Shown here in pieces: positions 1-9,017 of a stretch of DNA of 64,000 nt (positions within the stretch are counted from its first letter, which is position 1; each line of letters opens with the position of its first letter). Source of the stretch: Enhygromyxa salina (lineage in GTDB: Bacteria > Myxococcota_A > Polyangia > Nannocystales > Nannocystaceae); assembly GCF_002994635.1 (NCBI RefSeq), contig NZ_PVNL01000011.1:1-64000 (forward strand). Direction: 5' to 3'. Both the position numbers and the translations under genes were made by a program. The notes under the pieces were generated by a model. The model ran no database searches, was not told the DNA's origin, and saw only the letters and a list, made by a program, of their open reading frames with translations.

Positions 1-253
1 GGCCCATGGGGCCGGGGCCTTCGGGGTCGAGGCGGTTGGGGTGGCCCTCGCGGATCGCCTTGAGGTCGGCGCCGGCGCAGAAGCAGTCGCCTGCGCCGGT
101 CAAGATGGCGACGTCGAGGTTGGGGTCGTGGTCGAATCGTTCGAACGCGGCGCTGAGGGCCTCCGCGGTCGGGCGGTCGACGGCGTTGCGACGTTCGGGG
201 CGATCGATCGTGACGATCGCGGTGCGGGCGGTTGTCTCGTAGCGAACGCTCAT
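1..253 (-). CDS. Enoyl-CoA hydratase/isomerase (crotonase family), 3' part beyond window
   Basis: The 84 visible N-terminal residues start MSVRYETTARTAIVTIDRPE and have the crotonase signature: RPERRNAV near residue 20, then GAGDCFCAGADLKAI near residue 55, which forms the first part of the CoA-binding and oxyanion-hole region. The family hydrates or isomerises acyl-CoA thioesters in the cytoplasm. The ATG (253-251) overlaps the TGA of the preceding 49-codon gene (252-250) as ATGA, so the two are translationally coupled and follow the phosphotransferase gene in one leftward operon. The catalytic Glu region is outside the window, so hydratase and isomerase or hydrolase cannot be told apart. 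Confidence 0.85.
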   Translation of the reverse strand, partial: MSVRYETTARTAIVTIDRPERRNAVDRPTAEALSAAFERFDHDPNLDVAILTGAGDCFCAGADLKAIREGHPNRLDPEGPGPMG

Positions 254-399
254 GGGCTGTGTTCGGCTGGTTTGGTCGGCTCGGCGGCTGGGGCGAGGTC
301 GGCTGGGGCCTCGGCGAGCATCGGGCGGATCACGAAGAACCACACCAGCAGCAACACGAGCGCGACGAGCGGGACAGCGAAGTTCTTGAGGGTCTCCAT
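250..399 (-). CDS. Small single-pass membrane protein, 49 aa
   Basis: Starts METLKNFAVPLVALVLLLVW and has one hydrophobic helix (about residues 7-25), then FVIRPML and an Ala/Pro/Glu-rich tail ending in EHSP. The ATG at 399 lies 18 nt after the TAG of the upstream phosphotransferase gene, and its stop overlaps the start of the crotonase gene. The size, the topology and the coupling on both sides support a real gene. I do not recognise a family. It could be a small membrane partner of one of its operon neighbours, but nothing in the sequence shows this. Confidence 0.65.
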   Translation of the reverse strand: METLKNFAVPLVALVLLLVWFFVIRPMLAEAPADLAPAAEPTKPAEHSP

Positions 400-416
400 G
401 ATCTGAGCTTCAGAAA

Positions 417-2384
417 CTAGCCGATCGCGACCAGGCGCCGGGCCCGGGTGTCGAGCCGCACCCGCGTGCCTTCGGCCAGCCGCGTGCACCCGTGGCAACC
501 GATCAACGCGGACAGGCCCAGCTCGCGGGCCATCAGCGCGCCATGGGCGAGCGCCCCGCCGTACTCGGTGCACACCGCCTGGATCCCGAGCCGCGCGAGC
601 GCGACGGCGGCCTGGGCGGTGAGCGCTGGAATGCACAGGACCGCGCCAGCCTCGGGTGGATCCGCGAGCAGATCGCGAAGGTCACGCCGCTGCGCGATCG
701 GGCCGTCGAAGGAGCCGCCAATGGCGAGGCCGCGCAGACGCCCACCGCAAGGGTGCGGCAGCGGCTGGCCCGCGATGATGCGGCTGGGTGGATCGAGCTC
801 GCGCTGGGACTCGAGCAGCGCGATCCGTCGAGCGAGCTCACGCTCGAGCTCGTCGCCGTCCCCGAGCGCGAGCGGATCCGCGTCGAGGGCCACGAGCTCG
901 GCGCCGTCGAGCAAGAACACGCGGGCGTCGTCAATGTCGAGACGGCGGGCGGCGTAGCGCCACAGGGCCCGCAGCGGAGCCAGGCCACACGCGAACAGGT
1001 GATCGTCCCACTCGCCGAGCAGGCCCACGGCCGCGGCCTCGCTGGTGGGTAGTGGCTCGCCTTCTTCCTCTTGTTCGACGTCGTCGAGCAGCTCCGCGAG
1101 GCTGGGGCTGGCGATGTCCCACACCGCTGGCAGCACGTCGAGGAAGTGGGCGCGCGCGCGCAGGGTCAGCGGGGTGTCGAGCCGAGCTGCGCGCGGATCA
1201 GTCCGTTCGGTCGCGGTCGGGCTGGAGCTCGCGGTGACCCGGGCCAGGCCGGCCCGACGCGCGGGCACCAGGCGATCGACGTAGGCGTCGATCATGTTGA
1301 GGAACAACGCCTCGGCGCGATCGAGCGCGACGCGGATCGGCGGCTCGCTGGCGAGCAGCGCGGCGTACTCGGTCAGCATCACGCGGGCGTGGGGGAGCGC
1401 CTCGTCGCGCAGCCACTCGAGGGCCTCGTGCACGGACATCACCGACGACGTCGCCAGCGCGGCCGAGCCGAGCGCGCGCGGGAGCACGCGGACGTACAGC
1501 CAACCAGCCAAGACCACGGGATCGCCCGACTTTCCCGGTCGCAGGCTGGCCAGCCGGCGCATCACCCATGCGTGGGCCGGGGACAGCGGCGCGGGGTTGT
1601 GCTCGCCGTCGAACAGCAGCGAGCCCCGCATGTGCTTTTGTTGACCCTCGCGCGCGACGGCCTCGGAGAACGCGGCCCAACCCGGATGCAGCGGGGCCGT
1701 GAGCGGTCGCGCCTGGACCAGCCAGGGCTCGCCGCTGGGATCGACGACGATCTCGAGGTCGACGCCGTGCGGTCCGCCCTCGCTGGCGGCGACCTCGACC
1801 GCGAGCTGCTCCACGCGGGCGCGGCTGTCGTCGGGCCACTCGCTCAGCGGCCCGGCCCAGTCCGGCGAGCGTCCCTCGGCCAGCGGCTCGGGCCCGGCGT
1901 TGGGGCCGTGGGTCTCGACGTAGAAACGATCGCCCGGCTCCCCGCCGCGCACGACCACGAGCAAGGCCTGGCGAGGGACCTCGCGCTGGATCAGCATGAG
2001 CGTGCGGCCGGCGTGGAGGTTGCCGACGCCCTCGAGCGTGCGACCGTGGGCCTCGATCATTGCGAGCGCGCCCTCGAGCTGGGTGAGATCGCGGATCCCG
2101 GCGATCGACATACCGAGCCCGGCGCCGCTGGTGTGCTCGCGATCTTCGCGGCTGCCCGCGCTGCGGGCGATGAGGGTGTGCCCGCTCGCGAACTGATCGC
2201 GAATCCAGGTGATCATGTCGTCGCCGTCGACCGCCGCGCTCAACACCGCCCGCGCCCGCGCGAGATCCAGGACCACGCCGGGCGGCACCCGCATGCCGCG
2301 AGCCGCGAGCGCGTGCTGCCGGGCGACCTTCGGATAGCTGCCGAGATCATCGCGGTCGGGTGTCTCGCCGATCGTGAAGCTCAC
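417..2384 (-). CDS. PEP-utilising/PPDK-type phosphotransferase, rifampin-phosphotransferase-like layout
   Basis: A 655-residue protein. The N-terminal third is a pyruvate-phosphate-dikinase-type ATP-grasp domain: LIARSAGSREDRE near residue 72 corresponds to the family's RSSA..ED motif, and GVDLEIVVD followed by WLVQARPLT near 205-225 matches the end of the ATP-binding domain. The C-terminus (about 590-655) is a phosphohistidine swivelling domain with YGGALAHGALMARELGLSAL, which keeps the catalytic His. No C-terminal PEP/pyruvate TIM barrel is present, so the order is ATP-grasp, a middle helical domain, then the His domain. This resembles rifampin phosphotransferase more than PEP synthase (about 800 aa). 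The middle domain should set the substrate, which is unknown. GTG start, preceded by TAGAAT six nt away and no Shine-Dalgarno. It heads the operon with the small membrane protein and the crotonase. Confidence 0.8.
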   Translation of the reverse strand: MSFTIGETPDRDDLGSYPKVARQHALAARGMRVPPGVVLDLARARAVLSAAVDGDDMITWIRDQFASGHTLIARSAGSREDREHTSGAGLGMSIAGIRDLTQLEGALAMIEAHGRTLEGVGNLHAGRTLMLIQREVPRQALLVVVRGGEPGDRFYVETHGPNAGPEPLAEGRSPDWAGPLSEWPDDSRARVEQLAVEVAASEGGPHGVDLEIVVDPSGEPWLVQARPLTAPLHPGWAAFSEAVAREGQQKHMRGSLLFDGEHNPAPLSPAHAWVMRRLASLRPGKSGDPVVLAGWLYVRVLPRALGSAALATSSVMSVHEALEWLRDEALPHARVMLTEYAALLASEPPIRVALDRAEALFLNMIDAYVDRLVPARRAGLARVTASSSPTATERTDPRAARLDTPLTLRARAHFLDVLPAVWDIASPSLAELLDDVEQEEEGEPLPTSEAAAVGLLGEWDDHLFACGLAPLRALWRYAARRLDIDDARVFLLDGAELVALDADPLALGDGDELERELARRIALLESQRELDPPSRIIAGQPLPHPCGGRLRGLAIGGSFDGPIAQRRDLRDLLADPPEAGAVLCIPALTAQAAVALARLGIQAVCTEYGGALAHGALMARELGLSALIGCHGCTRLAEGTRVRLDTRARRLVAIG

Positions 2385-2390
2385 ACGGAG

Positions 2391-2396
2391 ATTCTA
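2391..2396 (-). promoter_or_regulatory. -10-like TAGAAT, leaderless spacing
   Basis: TAGAAT on the minus strand ends 6 nt before the GTG at 2384. No purine-rich ribosome binding site precedes that GTG. I could not find a convincing -35. Confidence 0.4.
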
Positions 2397-2430
2397 CGCG
2401 CTTCGCCCCGAACTTGGGGGTTGGTCCGTC

Positions 2431-2907
2431 GTGACGCAAAATCACCGGGTGGACGTCCACCTACCCTGTCCGCCGCTCGCCGAGTGGCTGCCGGTCCGAC
2501 TGTCGGGACTGAAGGTGGGCGCGTGGGCGCCGAGCGAGGCCCCCCGCCGGGTTCGCTCGACGCTGGGCCAGTGGCCCACGCTCAGCGAGGACGACGACCC
2601 CGACGCGCCGAAGCCCGCGCAGCTCGACGCCCTGCTGTTCGGTGTCTGGCTCGAGCGCCCCAACCCGCCGGAGCCGTGCCTCGCCGCGCTGCGTCCCGGG
2701 ACCCTGATCATCGAGCTCGCGGTCCCGCGTCGGCGCATCGTTCGCGGGCTGCTGGGGATCGAGCCGCGACCGCTCACCCGGGCCGCCGCCGGCCAGGCCC
2801 GAGTGCTTCAGTGGCTAGCCCGCGGCTACCATCAGCCCGAGCAGTGGGAGAGCGTCAACCCGCACGGGGTGATCGTCACCCTCGCCCGAGCACGCCACGG
2901 CGCCTGA
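2431..2907 (+). CDS. Hypothetical cytoplasmic protein
   Basis: About 158 residues from a GTG reading VTQNHRVDVHLPCPP; GTG at 2374 (overlapping the divergent gene) and GTG at 2449 are also possible starts. No signal peptide or membrane segment is visible. GTLIIELAVPRRRIVRGLLG near residue 97 is the most conserved-looking part, followed by RALQWLARGYHQ-like text and a short basic end. It is transcribed away from the phosphotransferase operon and ends 6 nt before the stop of metF on the other strand, so the two are convergent with no room for a terminator. I do not recognise a family. Confidence 0.6.
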   Translation: MTQNHRVDVHLPCPPLAEWLPVRLSGLKVGAWAPSEAPRRVRSTLGQWPTLSEDDDPDAPKPAQLDALLFGVWLERPNPPEPCLAALRPGTLIIELAVPRRRIVRGLLGIEPRPLTRAAAGQARVLQWLARGYHQPEQWESVNPHGVIVTLARARHGA

Positions 2908-2913
2908 GGGATC

Positions 2914-3843
2914 TCAGTGAACGGCGCGGGCGAGCGCGAGGATCTCGAACAGCGCCCGCGTCGCGGGTGAGCGGTTGAGCGTGTAGAAGTGGATGCCCGC
3001 GACGGTCGACGTCTGCCGCCGAAACGGCCCGCGGCTGGGCGGATCCAGCAGCTCGCGACACTGGTGGGCGGCGTAGCTGACCCCGGTCCAGAACACCTCT
3101 TGCGGATCGTAGCCGTCGGTGGTCTCGGCGATGCCATGCAGGCGGCTGCGCAGCATGTTGGGGATCGACGCGCCGCACATCTTGGTGAACCGCTCGATCT
3201 GCTTGACGTTGGTGATCGGCATGACGCCAGGGATGATCGGCACGGAGATGCCGGCCCCGCGCACGCGATCGATGAACCCGAAGTACGCGGCGTTGTCGAA
3301 GAACAGCTGGCTGATCAAGAACTCGGCGCCCGCGTCGACCTTGGCACGAAGGTGGCGAAGGTCGGCTTCGTCGCTCTCGGCTTCGGGGTGGATCTCGGGG
3401 TAGCAAGCCCCGCCCACGCACAGCTCGGGCCAGCGATCGCGCAGCCACGCGCACAGCTCACTCGCGTAGCGAAACCCGCCGGGGGTGTGCTCGAACTGGG
3501 TCTGCCCACGCGGCGGGTCCCCGCGCAGCGCCAAGATGTTGCGGACCCCCGCCTCGAGCAGCCGCTCGACCACGGCTTCGATCTCGTCGCGGGTGCTGCC
3601 GACGCAGGTCAAGTGGGCGAGCGGCTCGATCCCCAGCTCGCGCTTGATCCTGCCGACGATCTCGACCGTGCGCGTGCGGGTGCTGCCGCCTGCACCGTAG
3701 GTCACCGAGACAAAGTCGGGCTCGAGCGGGGCGAGCTGCTCGAGGCTGCGCCACAGCACGCGCTCGCCCTTCTCGTTGTTGGGCGGGAAGAACTCGAAGC
3801 TGAACACTGGGCGCTTGTGGGCCAGTCGATCGCGGATCAGCAT
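2914..3843 (-). CDS. metF: Methylenetetrahydrofolate reductase
   Basis: About 309 residues starting MLIRDRLAHKRPVFSFEFFP. It reduces 5,10-methylene-THF to 5-methyl-THF with FAD for methionine synthesis. Family landmarks are FSFEFFPP near residue 14 (catalytic Glu), FVSVTYGAGGSTR near 45, HLTCVGSTR near 75 and LALRGDPP near 103 (flavin and NAD(P)H-binding loop), then ISQLFFDN and IPGVMPI. The length is that of bacterial MetF. An in-frame GTG 39 nt upstream would add MGAVLGACYWGDG, which is not family-like, so I chose the ATG at 3843. No adjacent methionine genes are present in the window. Confidence 0.93.
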   Translation of the reverse strand: MLIRDRLAHKRPVFSFEFFPPNNEKGERVLWRSLEQLAPLEPDFVSVTYGAGGSTRTRTVEIVGRIKRELGIEPLAHLTCVGSTRDEIEAVVERLLEAGVRNILALRGDPPRGQTQFEHTPGGFRYASELCAWLRDRWPELCVGGACYPEIHPEAESDEADLRHLRAKVDAGAEFLISQLFFDNAAYFGFIDRVRGAGISVPIIPGVMPITNVKQIERFTKMCGASIPNMLRSRLHGIAETTDGYDPQEVFWTGVSYAAHQCRELLDPPSRGPFRRQTSTVAGIHFYTLNRSPATRALFEILALARAVH

Positions 3844-3922
3844 GCCGTCCCCCCAATAGCACGCCCCCAACACCGCGCCCATTGTCGTCTGGCTCCCGCT
3901 CGCGGGGCACGTTCACGGCCGA

Positions 3923-5848
3923 TCAAGGCCGCTTGGGAGCGCCAAAGGGATCGACGATCTCCGGCGCGAAGCTGTGGTCGTCACCGGGCTTCGGCTCGGT
4001 CTTCGGCTCGGGCTTGGGCTCGACCACGGGCTTCGGCTCCGGCTTCGGTTCCTGCTTGGGCTTGGGCTTGCTCGGTTTCGGCTTCGCTTCGGGTCGTTCA
4101 GGCTCCGGAGCGGGCTCGGCCGGAGCCGCGGGCGCCGGCTCCAGAACAAACTCGAGGTCTCGATCACGAGTGGGCGTGACAACGACGTGCAGGTCTTCGT
4201 GGCCCTCGGCCCGCAGCACCAGCTCGATGGCCACGTCGCCGATCGGGACCGCGGTCTGGGTGACGATGCCGGACTCACCCGACACGGGCTCGGACGCGAT
4301 CGGTTGACCGCGGGCGTCGAGCAGCGTGACCGGTACATTGGTGTGGAACCGCAAGCTGGCGACAGCTGGCTGGATCGGCGTAGCGACGCTGGGCTCCCGC
4401 TGCGCTCGGGGAGCCTCGGCCGGCGCGACCCCGGGCACCTCGTCTGGCCCAAGTCGACCACCGAGCAGCACGGCCGCGTAGGTCAGCGCGATCACAGCGA
4501 CAACCGCGACAAACCAGATCGCGAGCACCCGCGCGGGAGAGCGTGCCGAGCTCTCGCTCGTGGTCGGCTCCGCGGCGCTCGGCAGCTTGGCCCCGACCGG
4601 GAGCGTCGCCGCGATCGGCAAGGTCGCGCCGATCGGCAGCGTCGGCCCGATCGGCAGCGTCGATCCCCGCGGCCCCGCGCGCTCGGCCGGGCTCATGCCC
4701 GCCCGCCCCGGTCCGTCCAACAGCGTGCGCTCGGTCAGCAGCGGCATGGTGTGACGCTCGAGCAGCTCGACGGGCGCGCCGGTCCCCACCGCAGCGATCG
4801 CCTGCTCCATCTGCGTCATCGAGGCGAAGCGATGGTCGGGATCCTTGGCCAGCGCCCGCAGCACGATGGCGTCCATCTCGTCGCTGATCCCCGCCTCGGG
4901 CGCCCACCTCGAGGGTGGCTCGGGCGGCTCGAGCAGATGTTTTTGGCGCATCGCCGGGAACGTGTCGGCCTTGAACGGCACGCGCCCACACAGCAGCTCG
5001 TACATCATGATGCCAGCGGCGTAGATGTCGGCGCGATGATCGGTCGGGCGGCCGCGGGCCTGCTCGGGCGACATGTAGTCGGGCGTCCCCAGCACCATCC
5101 CGGTTCGGGTCAGGCGCAGGCCACCGCTGACCTGCATCTTGGCCAGCCCAAAGTCGAGGACCTTGATGTAGTCGGGATCCTCGTGTCGACCGACCCGCAG
5201 CACGTTCTCCGGCTTGACGTCGCGATGGATGATGCCGACGTCGTGCGCGGCCTGCAGCGCGCGACACAGCTGGCTCATGATGTGCGCGATCCGTGGCCAC
5301 GCGAGCGGAGCCTCGCGCTTGCAGATCGCCGACAGCGACTCGCCCCGCAGGTGCTCCATGACCAGGTACGCCGATCCGTCGGCCTCCTTGCCAAAGTCGA
5401 CCACCCCGACGACGTTCTCGTGATCGATCAGCGAGACCGCGCGGGCTTCTTGCAAGAAGCGCTCGGCGATGTCCTTGCGCTGGGCGTAGCGGCGATTGAG
5501 GACCTTGACCGCGAAGGTCTTGGGCAGCGTGGTGTGGCGGGCCACGTAGACCGTGCCCATCCCGCCCTTGCCGAGCATGCGCACCAGCTCGAAGCGCTCG
5601 CGGATGATGTCGCCCGCCCGATCATCAGGCTCGGCGCTTCGCTGGACCACGAGCGGCTTGGCCCCCTCGTCGGGGTTGGCAGCCTGGCGGTCCTGCAGCG
5701 CCATCGTGGGCGCGATCGTCTGCGTCATCGCGCTGATCAGAGAGTCCGGCGCTCCACCGCCGCTGATCGTCTCGGACTCGAGCACCGAGCGCTCGAGGTC
5801 ATCTTCGGGCCCGGCCTGCGTCTCGCCGAGTGCGTCGGTCAGCGCCAC
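3923..5848 (-). CDS. Transmembrane Ser/Thr protein kinase with extracytoplasmic PEGA-like domain
   Basis: About 641 residues. A short N-terminal tail leads into a complete Hanks kinase domain (about 85-345) with GKGGMGTVY glycine loop, AVKVL lysine, HRDVKPEN catalytic loop, DFGLAK and GTPDYMSPEQ. A low-complexity linker follows (five TLPIGP-like units), then one membrane helix (LAIWFVAVVAVIALTYAAVL). The outer part starts with a PEGA-like beta domain (SLRFHTNVPVTLLDARGQPI) and ends in a Pro/Lys/Glu tail. It should sense envelope state and phosphorylate cytosolic targets. I chose the GTG at 5848 because TATACT lies 7 nt upstream; an in-frame GTG at 5884 and an ATG at 5728 are alternatives. Confidence 0.92.
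   Translation of the reverse strand: MALTDALGETQAGPEDDLERSVLESETISGGGAPDSLISAMTQTIAPTMALQDRQAANPDEGAKPLVVQRSAEPDDRAGDIIRERFELVRMLGKGGMGTVYVARHTTLPKTFAVKVLNRRYAQRKDIAERFLQEARAVSLIDHENVVGVVDFGKEADGSAYLVMEHLRGESLSAICKREAPLAWPRIAHIMSQLCRALQAAHDVGIIHRDVKPENVLRVGRHEDPDYIKVLDFGLAKMQVSGGLRLTRTGMVLGTPDYMSPEQARGRPTDHRADIYAAGIMMYELLCGRVPFKADTFPAMRQKHLLEPPEPPSRWAPEAGISDEMDAIVLRALAKDPDHRFASMTQMEQAIAAVGTGAPVELLERHTMPLLTERTLLDGPGRAGMSPAERAGPRGSTLPIGPTLPIGATLPIAATLPVGAKLPSAAEPTTSESSARSPARVLAIWFVAVVAVIALTYAAVLLGGRLGPDEVPGVAPAEAPRAQREPSVATPIQPAVASLRFHTNVPVTLLDARGQPIASEPVSGESGIVTQTAVPIGDVAIELVLRAEGHEDLHVVVTPTRDRDLEFVLEPAPAAPAEPAPEPERPEAKPKPSKPKPKQEPKPEPKPVVEPKPEPKTEPKPGDDHSFAPEIVDPFGAPKRP
4571..4660 (-). repeat. 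18-bp tandem repeat in kinase linker (5 units)
   Basis: Five imperfect 18-bp units encode TLPIGP, TLPIGA, TLPIAA, TLPVGA and KLPSAA in the juxtamembrane linker between the kinase domain and the membrane helix. Confidence 0.6.
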
Positions 5849-5855
5849 CGGGGGC

Positions 5856-5861
5856 AGTATA
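5856..5861 (-). promoter_or_regulatory. -10-like TATACT upstream of kinase
   Basis: Minus-strand TATACT followed by 7 G/C bases and then GTG at 5848. No Shine-Dalgarno is present. This is one of the best -10 matches in the window. Confidence 0.45.
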
Positions 5862-5927
5862 TGACCCCCCCACGACCGCACCACCGGGAACGACGGTCCA
5901 TGCAGCGCCAGCGACTCAGCCAGCGGC

Positions 5928-6770
5928 TCAAAAAGTACCGCTGAAGCCGAGCCCCGCGTAGCCGGGGGCCACGTTGGGCAGCACCGACACGTTGCGCAGC
6001 CGCGCAGCCTTGTTGCGCTGCAGCCCGATGACCAGCAGGGCGATCCCTGCGCCGAGGAACACGGGCGCGACGATGCCCCCGGTGACCGCGAGCGCGTTCA
6101 TGGTCCGGCCCGACTTGCGCGCGGCGTCCCGCTCGGTCGAGAACGGCGCGGCCGCGTCAAAGTCCTTCTGCGCAGACCCGCCGAGCACCAGCCCGGCGAC
6201 CAACAGACCCGCTCCAGCCGCGCCAACACCGATCATCACGCCGCCACCAATGACGAGGCCGCGACCGGGGTTCTCATCGACGAACACCTCGACGGGCTCG
6301 TCGTTGGGCTTCTCTTCGGGCTTCTCTTCGGGCTTGTCCTCGGGCTCCTCGGCTGCGGCGAGCTTGGCCAGGATGTCCTCGATCTTGCCCTTCTCACTGG
6401 CGATCTCGCTGGTCAGCTCGGTGCCAGCGGACTCGAGCGAGGCCTCGTACTCGTCGAGCAGGAGCTTGGCGTCGTCGATGTGTGACCGGTCTTGGTCACC
6501 TCGGTAGGCCCGCAGGTAGGCGTCGAGCGCCACGTTCATCAGGGTCTGGCGGGTGGCCGAGTTGCTCGGGGACTCGGGCAGCGTTCGCACGGCCTGGGCC
6601 CACAGATCTCCAGCAGCCCCGTAGTCGCCACCGTCGAATTTTTCCTGACCTTGGGTGTACAGATCCTCGAAGCTCGGCGCAGCTTGGGCGACGTGAATTG
6701 GCGCCGTCACCAAGGCGACGGTGAGGAGGCTAGCGAAGAGACGCGACGGCATGCTCATGTGGCGGCCCAT
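5928..6770 (-). CDS. Exported TPR-like protein with C-terminal membrane segments
   Basis: About 280 residues. The signal peptide follows MPSRLFASLLTVALVTAPIH and ends near AQAAPS. The N-terminal mature part is TPR-like helical (FEDLYTQGQEKFDGGDYGAA, then a second helical pair). A linker with repeated EEKPEEKP leads to two Gly/Ala-rich membrane helices (GLVIGGGVMIGVGAAGAGLL and ALAVTGGIVAPVFLGAGIAL). This SP-TPR-linker-TM-TM layout is common in myxobacterial kinase-associated proteins. It lies 43 bp upstream of the kinase on the same strand, so co-expression is likely. Starts at 6770, 6758 or 6752 are possible; TATGGT lies 10 nt before 6770. Confidence 0.7.
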   Translation of the reverse strand: MGRHMSMPSRLFASLLTVALVTAPIHVAQAAPSFEDLYTQGQEKFDGGDYGAAGDLWAQAVRTLPESPSNSATRQTLMNVALDAYLRAYRGDQDRSHIDDAKLLLDEYEASLESAGTELTSEIASEKGKIEDILAKLAAAEEPEDKPEEKPEEKPNDEPVEVFVDENPGRGLVIGGGVMIGVGAAGAGLLVAGLVLGGSAQKDFDAAAPFSTERDAARKSGRTMNALAVTGGIVAPVFLGAGIALLVIGLQRNKAARLRNVSVLPNVAPGYAGLGFSGTF

Positions 6771-6935
6771 GACCGGGCGGACCATAGCACGAGGGGCGGC
6801 GGCGATACGACTCTCGGGCACCCTTTGGATGGCCCGGCGGACGGCCGTCCGCGATCGCCGCGCGACCTGGCTCGTCCGCTGGGCCCGGCGCAGCAGTGGG
6901 GCCAGCCGGCGAGCCGTGATAAAACCGGCCTCAAA

Positions 6936-7493
<558 letters not shown>

Positions 7494-7541
7494 GCGCGCG
7501 CTCGGGATCACCCAGCCCGCGCCACCAGATCGAGGCCCACC

Positions 7542-8993
7542 GTGGAGTTCAACTCGCTCGAGTACGTGCTGCTGCTGGTCGTCTCCAGCTTGCTGTTCTT
7601 CGGCGCGGGCTATCGGGCCCGACTGATCATCCTGATCGCCGCGAGCTTGATCTTTTATGCGGCCTGGAACGTGCCGCTGGTCAGCCTGATCGTGATCTCG
7701 GCGGTGATCGACTTCACCGCCGGGCGGCTGCTCGGGCGCTATGGCAGCGATCAGGCCCGCAAGCGCAAGGCCGTGCTGGCGGTCAGCCTGATCGTGAACC
7801 TCGGGCTGCTCGGCTACTTCAAGTACGCCAACTTCTTCCTGGACAACCTGCACGCCGCGTTTGATCTGGGCCCCGGCGCCGAGTTTCTGGACATCGTGCT
7901 GCCGCCCGGCATCAGCTTCTACACGTTCCAGACCATGTCCTACACGATCGACGTCTACCGCGGAAAGATCCGCCCGACGTCCTCGTTCTTGCGCTTCTTC
8001 TTGTATGTCTCGTTCTTTCCGCAGCTGATCGCAGGCCCGATCGAGCGCGCCGGGCACTTGCTCGTGCAGTTCGATCAGGCCGCCAACCGGCGGTTCGAGG
8101 TCGACAACCTCGTCAACGGCGCGCAGATGATCGTGTTCGGGATGTTCAAGAAGGTGGTCATCGCCGACCACTGCGGGCGGCTCGTCGATCAGGTCTACGC
8201 CGATCCCGGGGTCTACGACGGGTGGAGCGCGTTGATTGCGACCTACGCGTTCACCCTGCAGATCTACTGCGACTTCTCAGCCTACAGCGAGATCGCTCGG
8301 GGCTCGGCGCGGATCTTTGGCGTCGACCTGATGCGCAACTTCGATCAGCCCTACCTGACCAGCAACATCTCGGACTTCTGGCGACGCTGGCACATCTCGC
8401 TGTCGAATTGGTTTCGCGACTACGTGTACATACCGCTGGGCGGCAACCGCAAGGGCAAGACCCGCACGCTCGCGAACCTGACGATCACCATGTTCTTGTC
8501 GGGCCTGTGGCACGGCGCGGCCTGGACCTTCGTGATCTGGGGCCTGTACCACGGGGTGTTGTTGCTGCTCCACGCGCAGGTCGGCCAGCGTCTGCGCGCG
8601 CGCTTGCTCGGCGGCTCGGCCGGGGCCAGGCCTGACTACCTCGGTCTCGGCGTGCGGTTCGGGTCGTGGTTTCTGTGCTTTCACCTCGTCGTGTTTGGCT
8701 GGATCTTGTTTCGCGCCAGGGACCTCGAGCAGTTTGGGATCGTGGTCCGCTCGATCGCCCGCGACGTCGCCGGGGTGTTCGTCGGTGGGTCAGGTCCGAG
8801 TCGGGAGCAGGCCTTGTTCTTGCTCGGGCTCGCCGGGTTCTTGTGGGTCTCGGCGATCGAGCGGCGCTATCGCGTGATCGATCGAATCTGGGCCTCGCCG
8901 ATCTCCGCGGTCGTGTTCGCGACGGCGCTGATCGTCGCCATGATGCTGCTCGGCCTGCGCGATGGGCCTGCGTTCATCTACTTTCAGTTCTGA
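7542..8993 (+). CDS. MBOAT family O-acyltransferase (AlgI-like)
   Basis: 483 residues with about ten membrane helices. It should move acyl groups across the inner membrane for transfer to an extracellular glycan, as AlgI does for alginate. The AlgI signature is complete: ISFYTFQTMSYTIDVYRG near 124-141, FFPQLIAGPIER near 158-169, FWRRWHISLSNWFRDYVYIPLGGNR near 279-303 and LSGLWHGAAWTF near 319-330, where His324 is the expected catalytic residue. The start is a GTG. Two SGNH-type genes follow at once (24 bp, then an overlap), the usual AlgI/AlgJ/AlgX or DltB/DltD logic. No alginate genes are present, so the substrate is unknown. Confidence 0.93.
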   Translation: MEFNSLEYVLLLVVSSLLFFGAGYRARLIILIAASLIFYAAWNVPLVSLIVISAVIDFTAGRLLGRYGSDQARKRKAVLAVSLIVNLGLLGYFKYANFFLDNLHAAFDLGPGAEFLDIVLPPGISFYTFQTMSYTIDVYRGKIRPTSSFLRFFLYVSFFPQLIAGPIERAGHLLVQFDQAANRRFEVDNLVNGAQMIVFGMFKKVVIADHCGRLVDQVYADPGVYDGWSALIATYAFTLQIYCDFSAYSEIARGSARIFGVDLMRNFDQPYLTSNISDFWRRWHISLSNWFRDYVYIPLGGNRKGKTRTLANLTITMFLSGLWHGAAWTFVIWGLYHGVLLLLHAQVGQRLRARLLGGSAGARPDYLGLGVRFGSWFLCFHLVVFGWILFRARDLEQFGIVVRSIARDVAGVFVGGSGPSREQALFLLGLAGFLWVSAIERRYRVIDRIWASPISAVVFATALIVAMMLLGLRDGPAFIYFQF

Positions 8994-9017
8994 GCCTCCG
9001 TTCAGGTCAGCCACCCG

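Noticed and set aside
1071..2978. 635-codon plus-strand open frame opposite the phosphotransferase gene
   Set aside because: It is antisense to a gene with clear family motifs and runs on past it; the composition is Arg/Ala/Gly-rich without any domain. Long antisense frames are expected at this G+C content.
3974..5944. 656-codon plus-strand frame opposite the Ser/Thr kinase
   Set aside because: It is the mirror of the kinase codons, with Arg/Gln/His-rich text and no motif.
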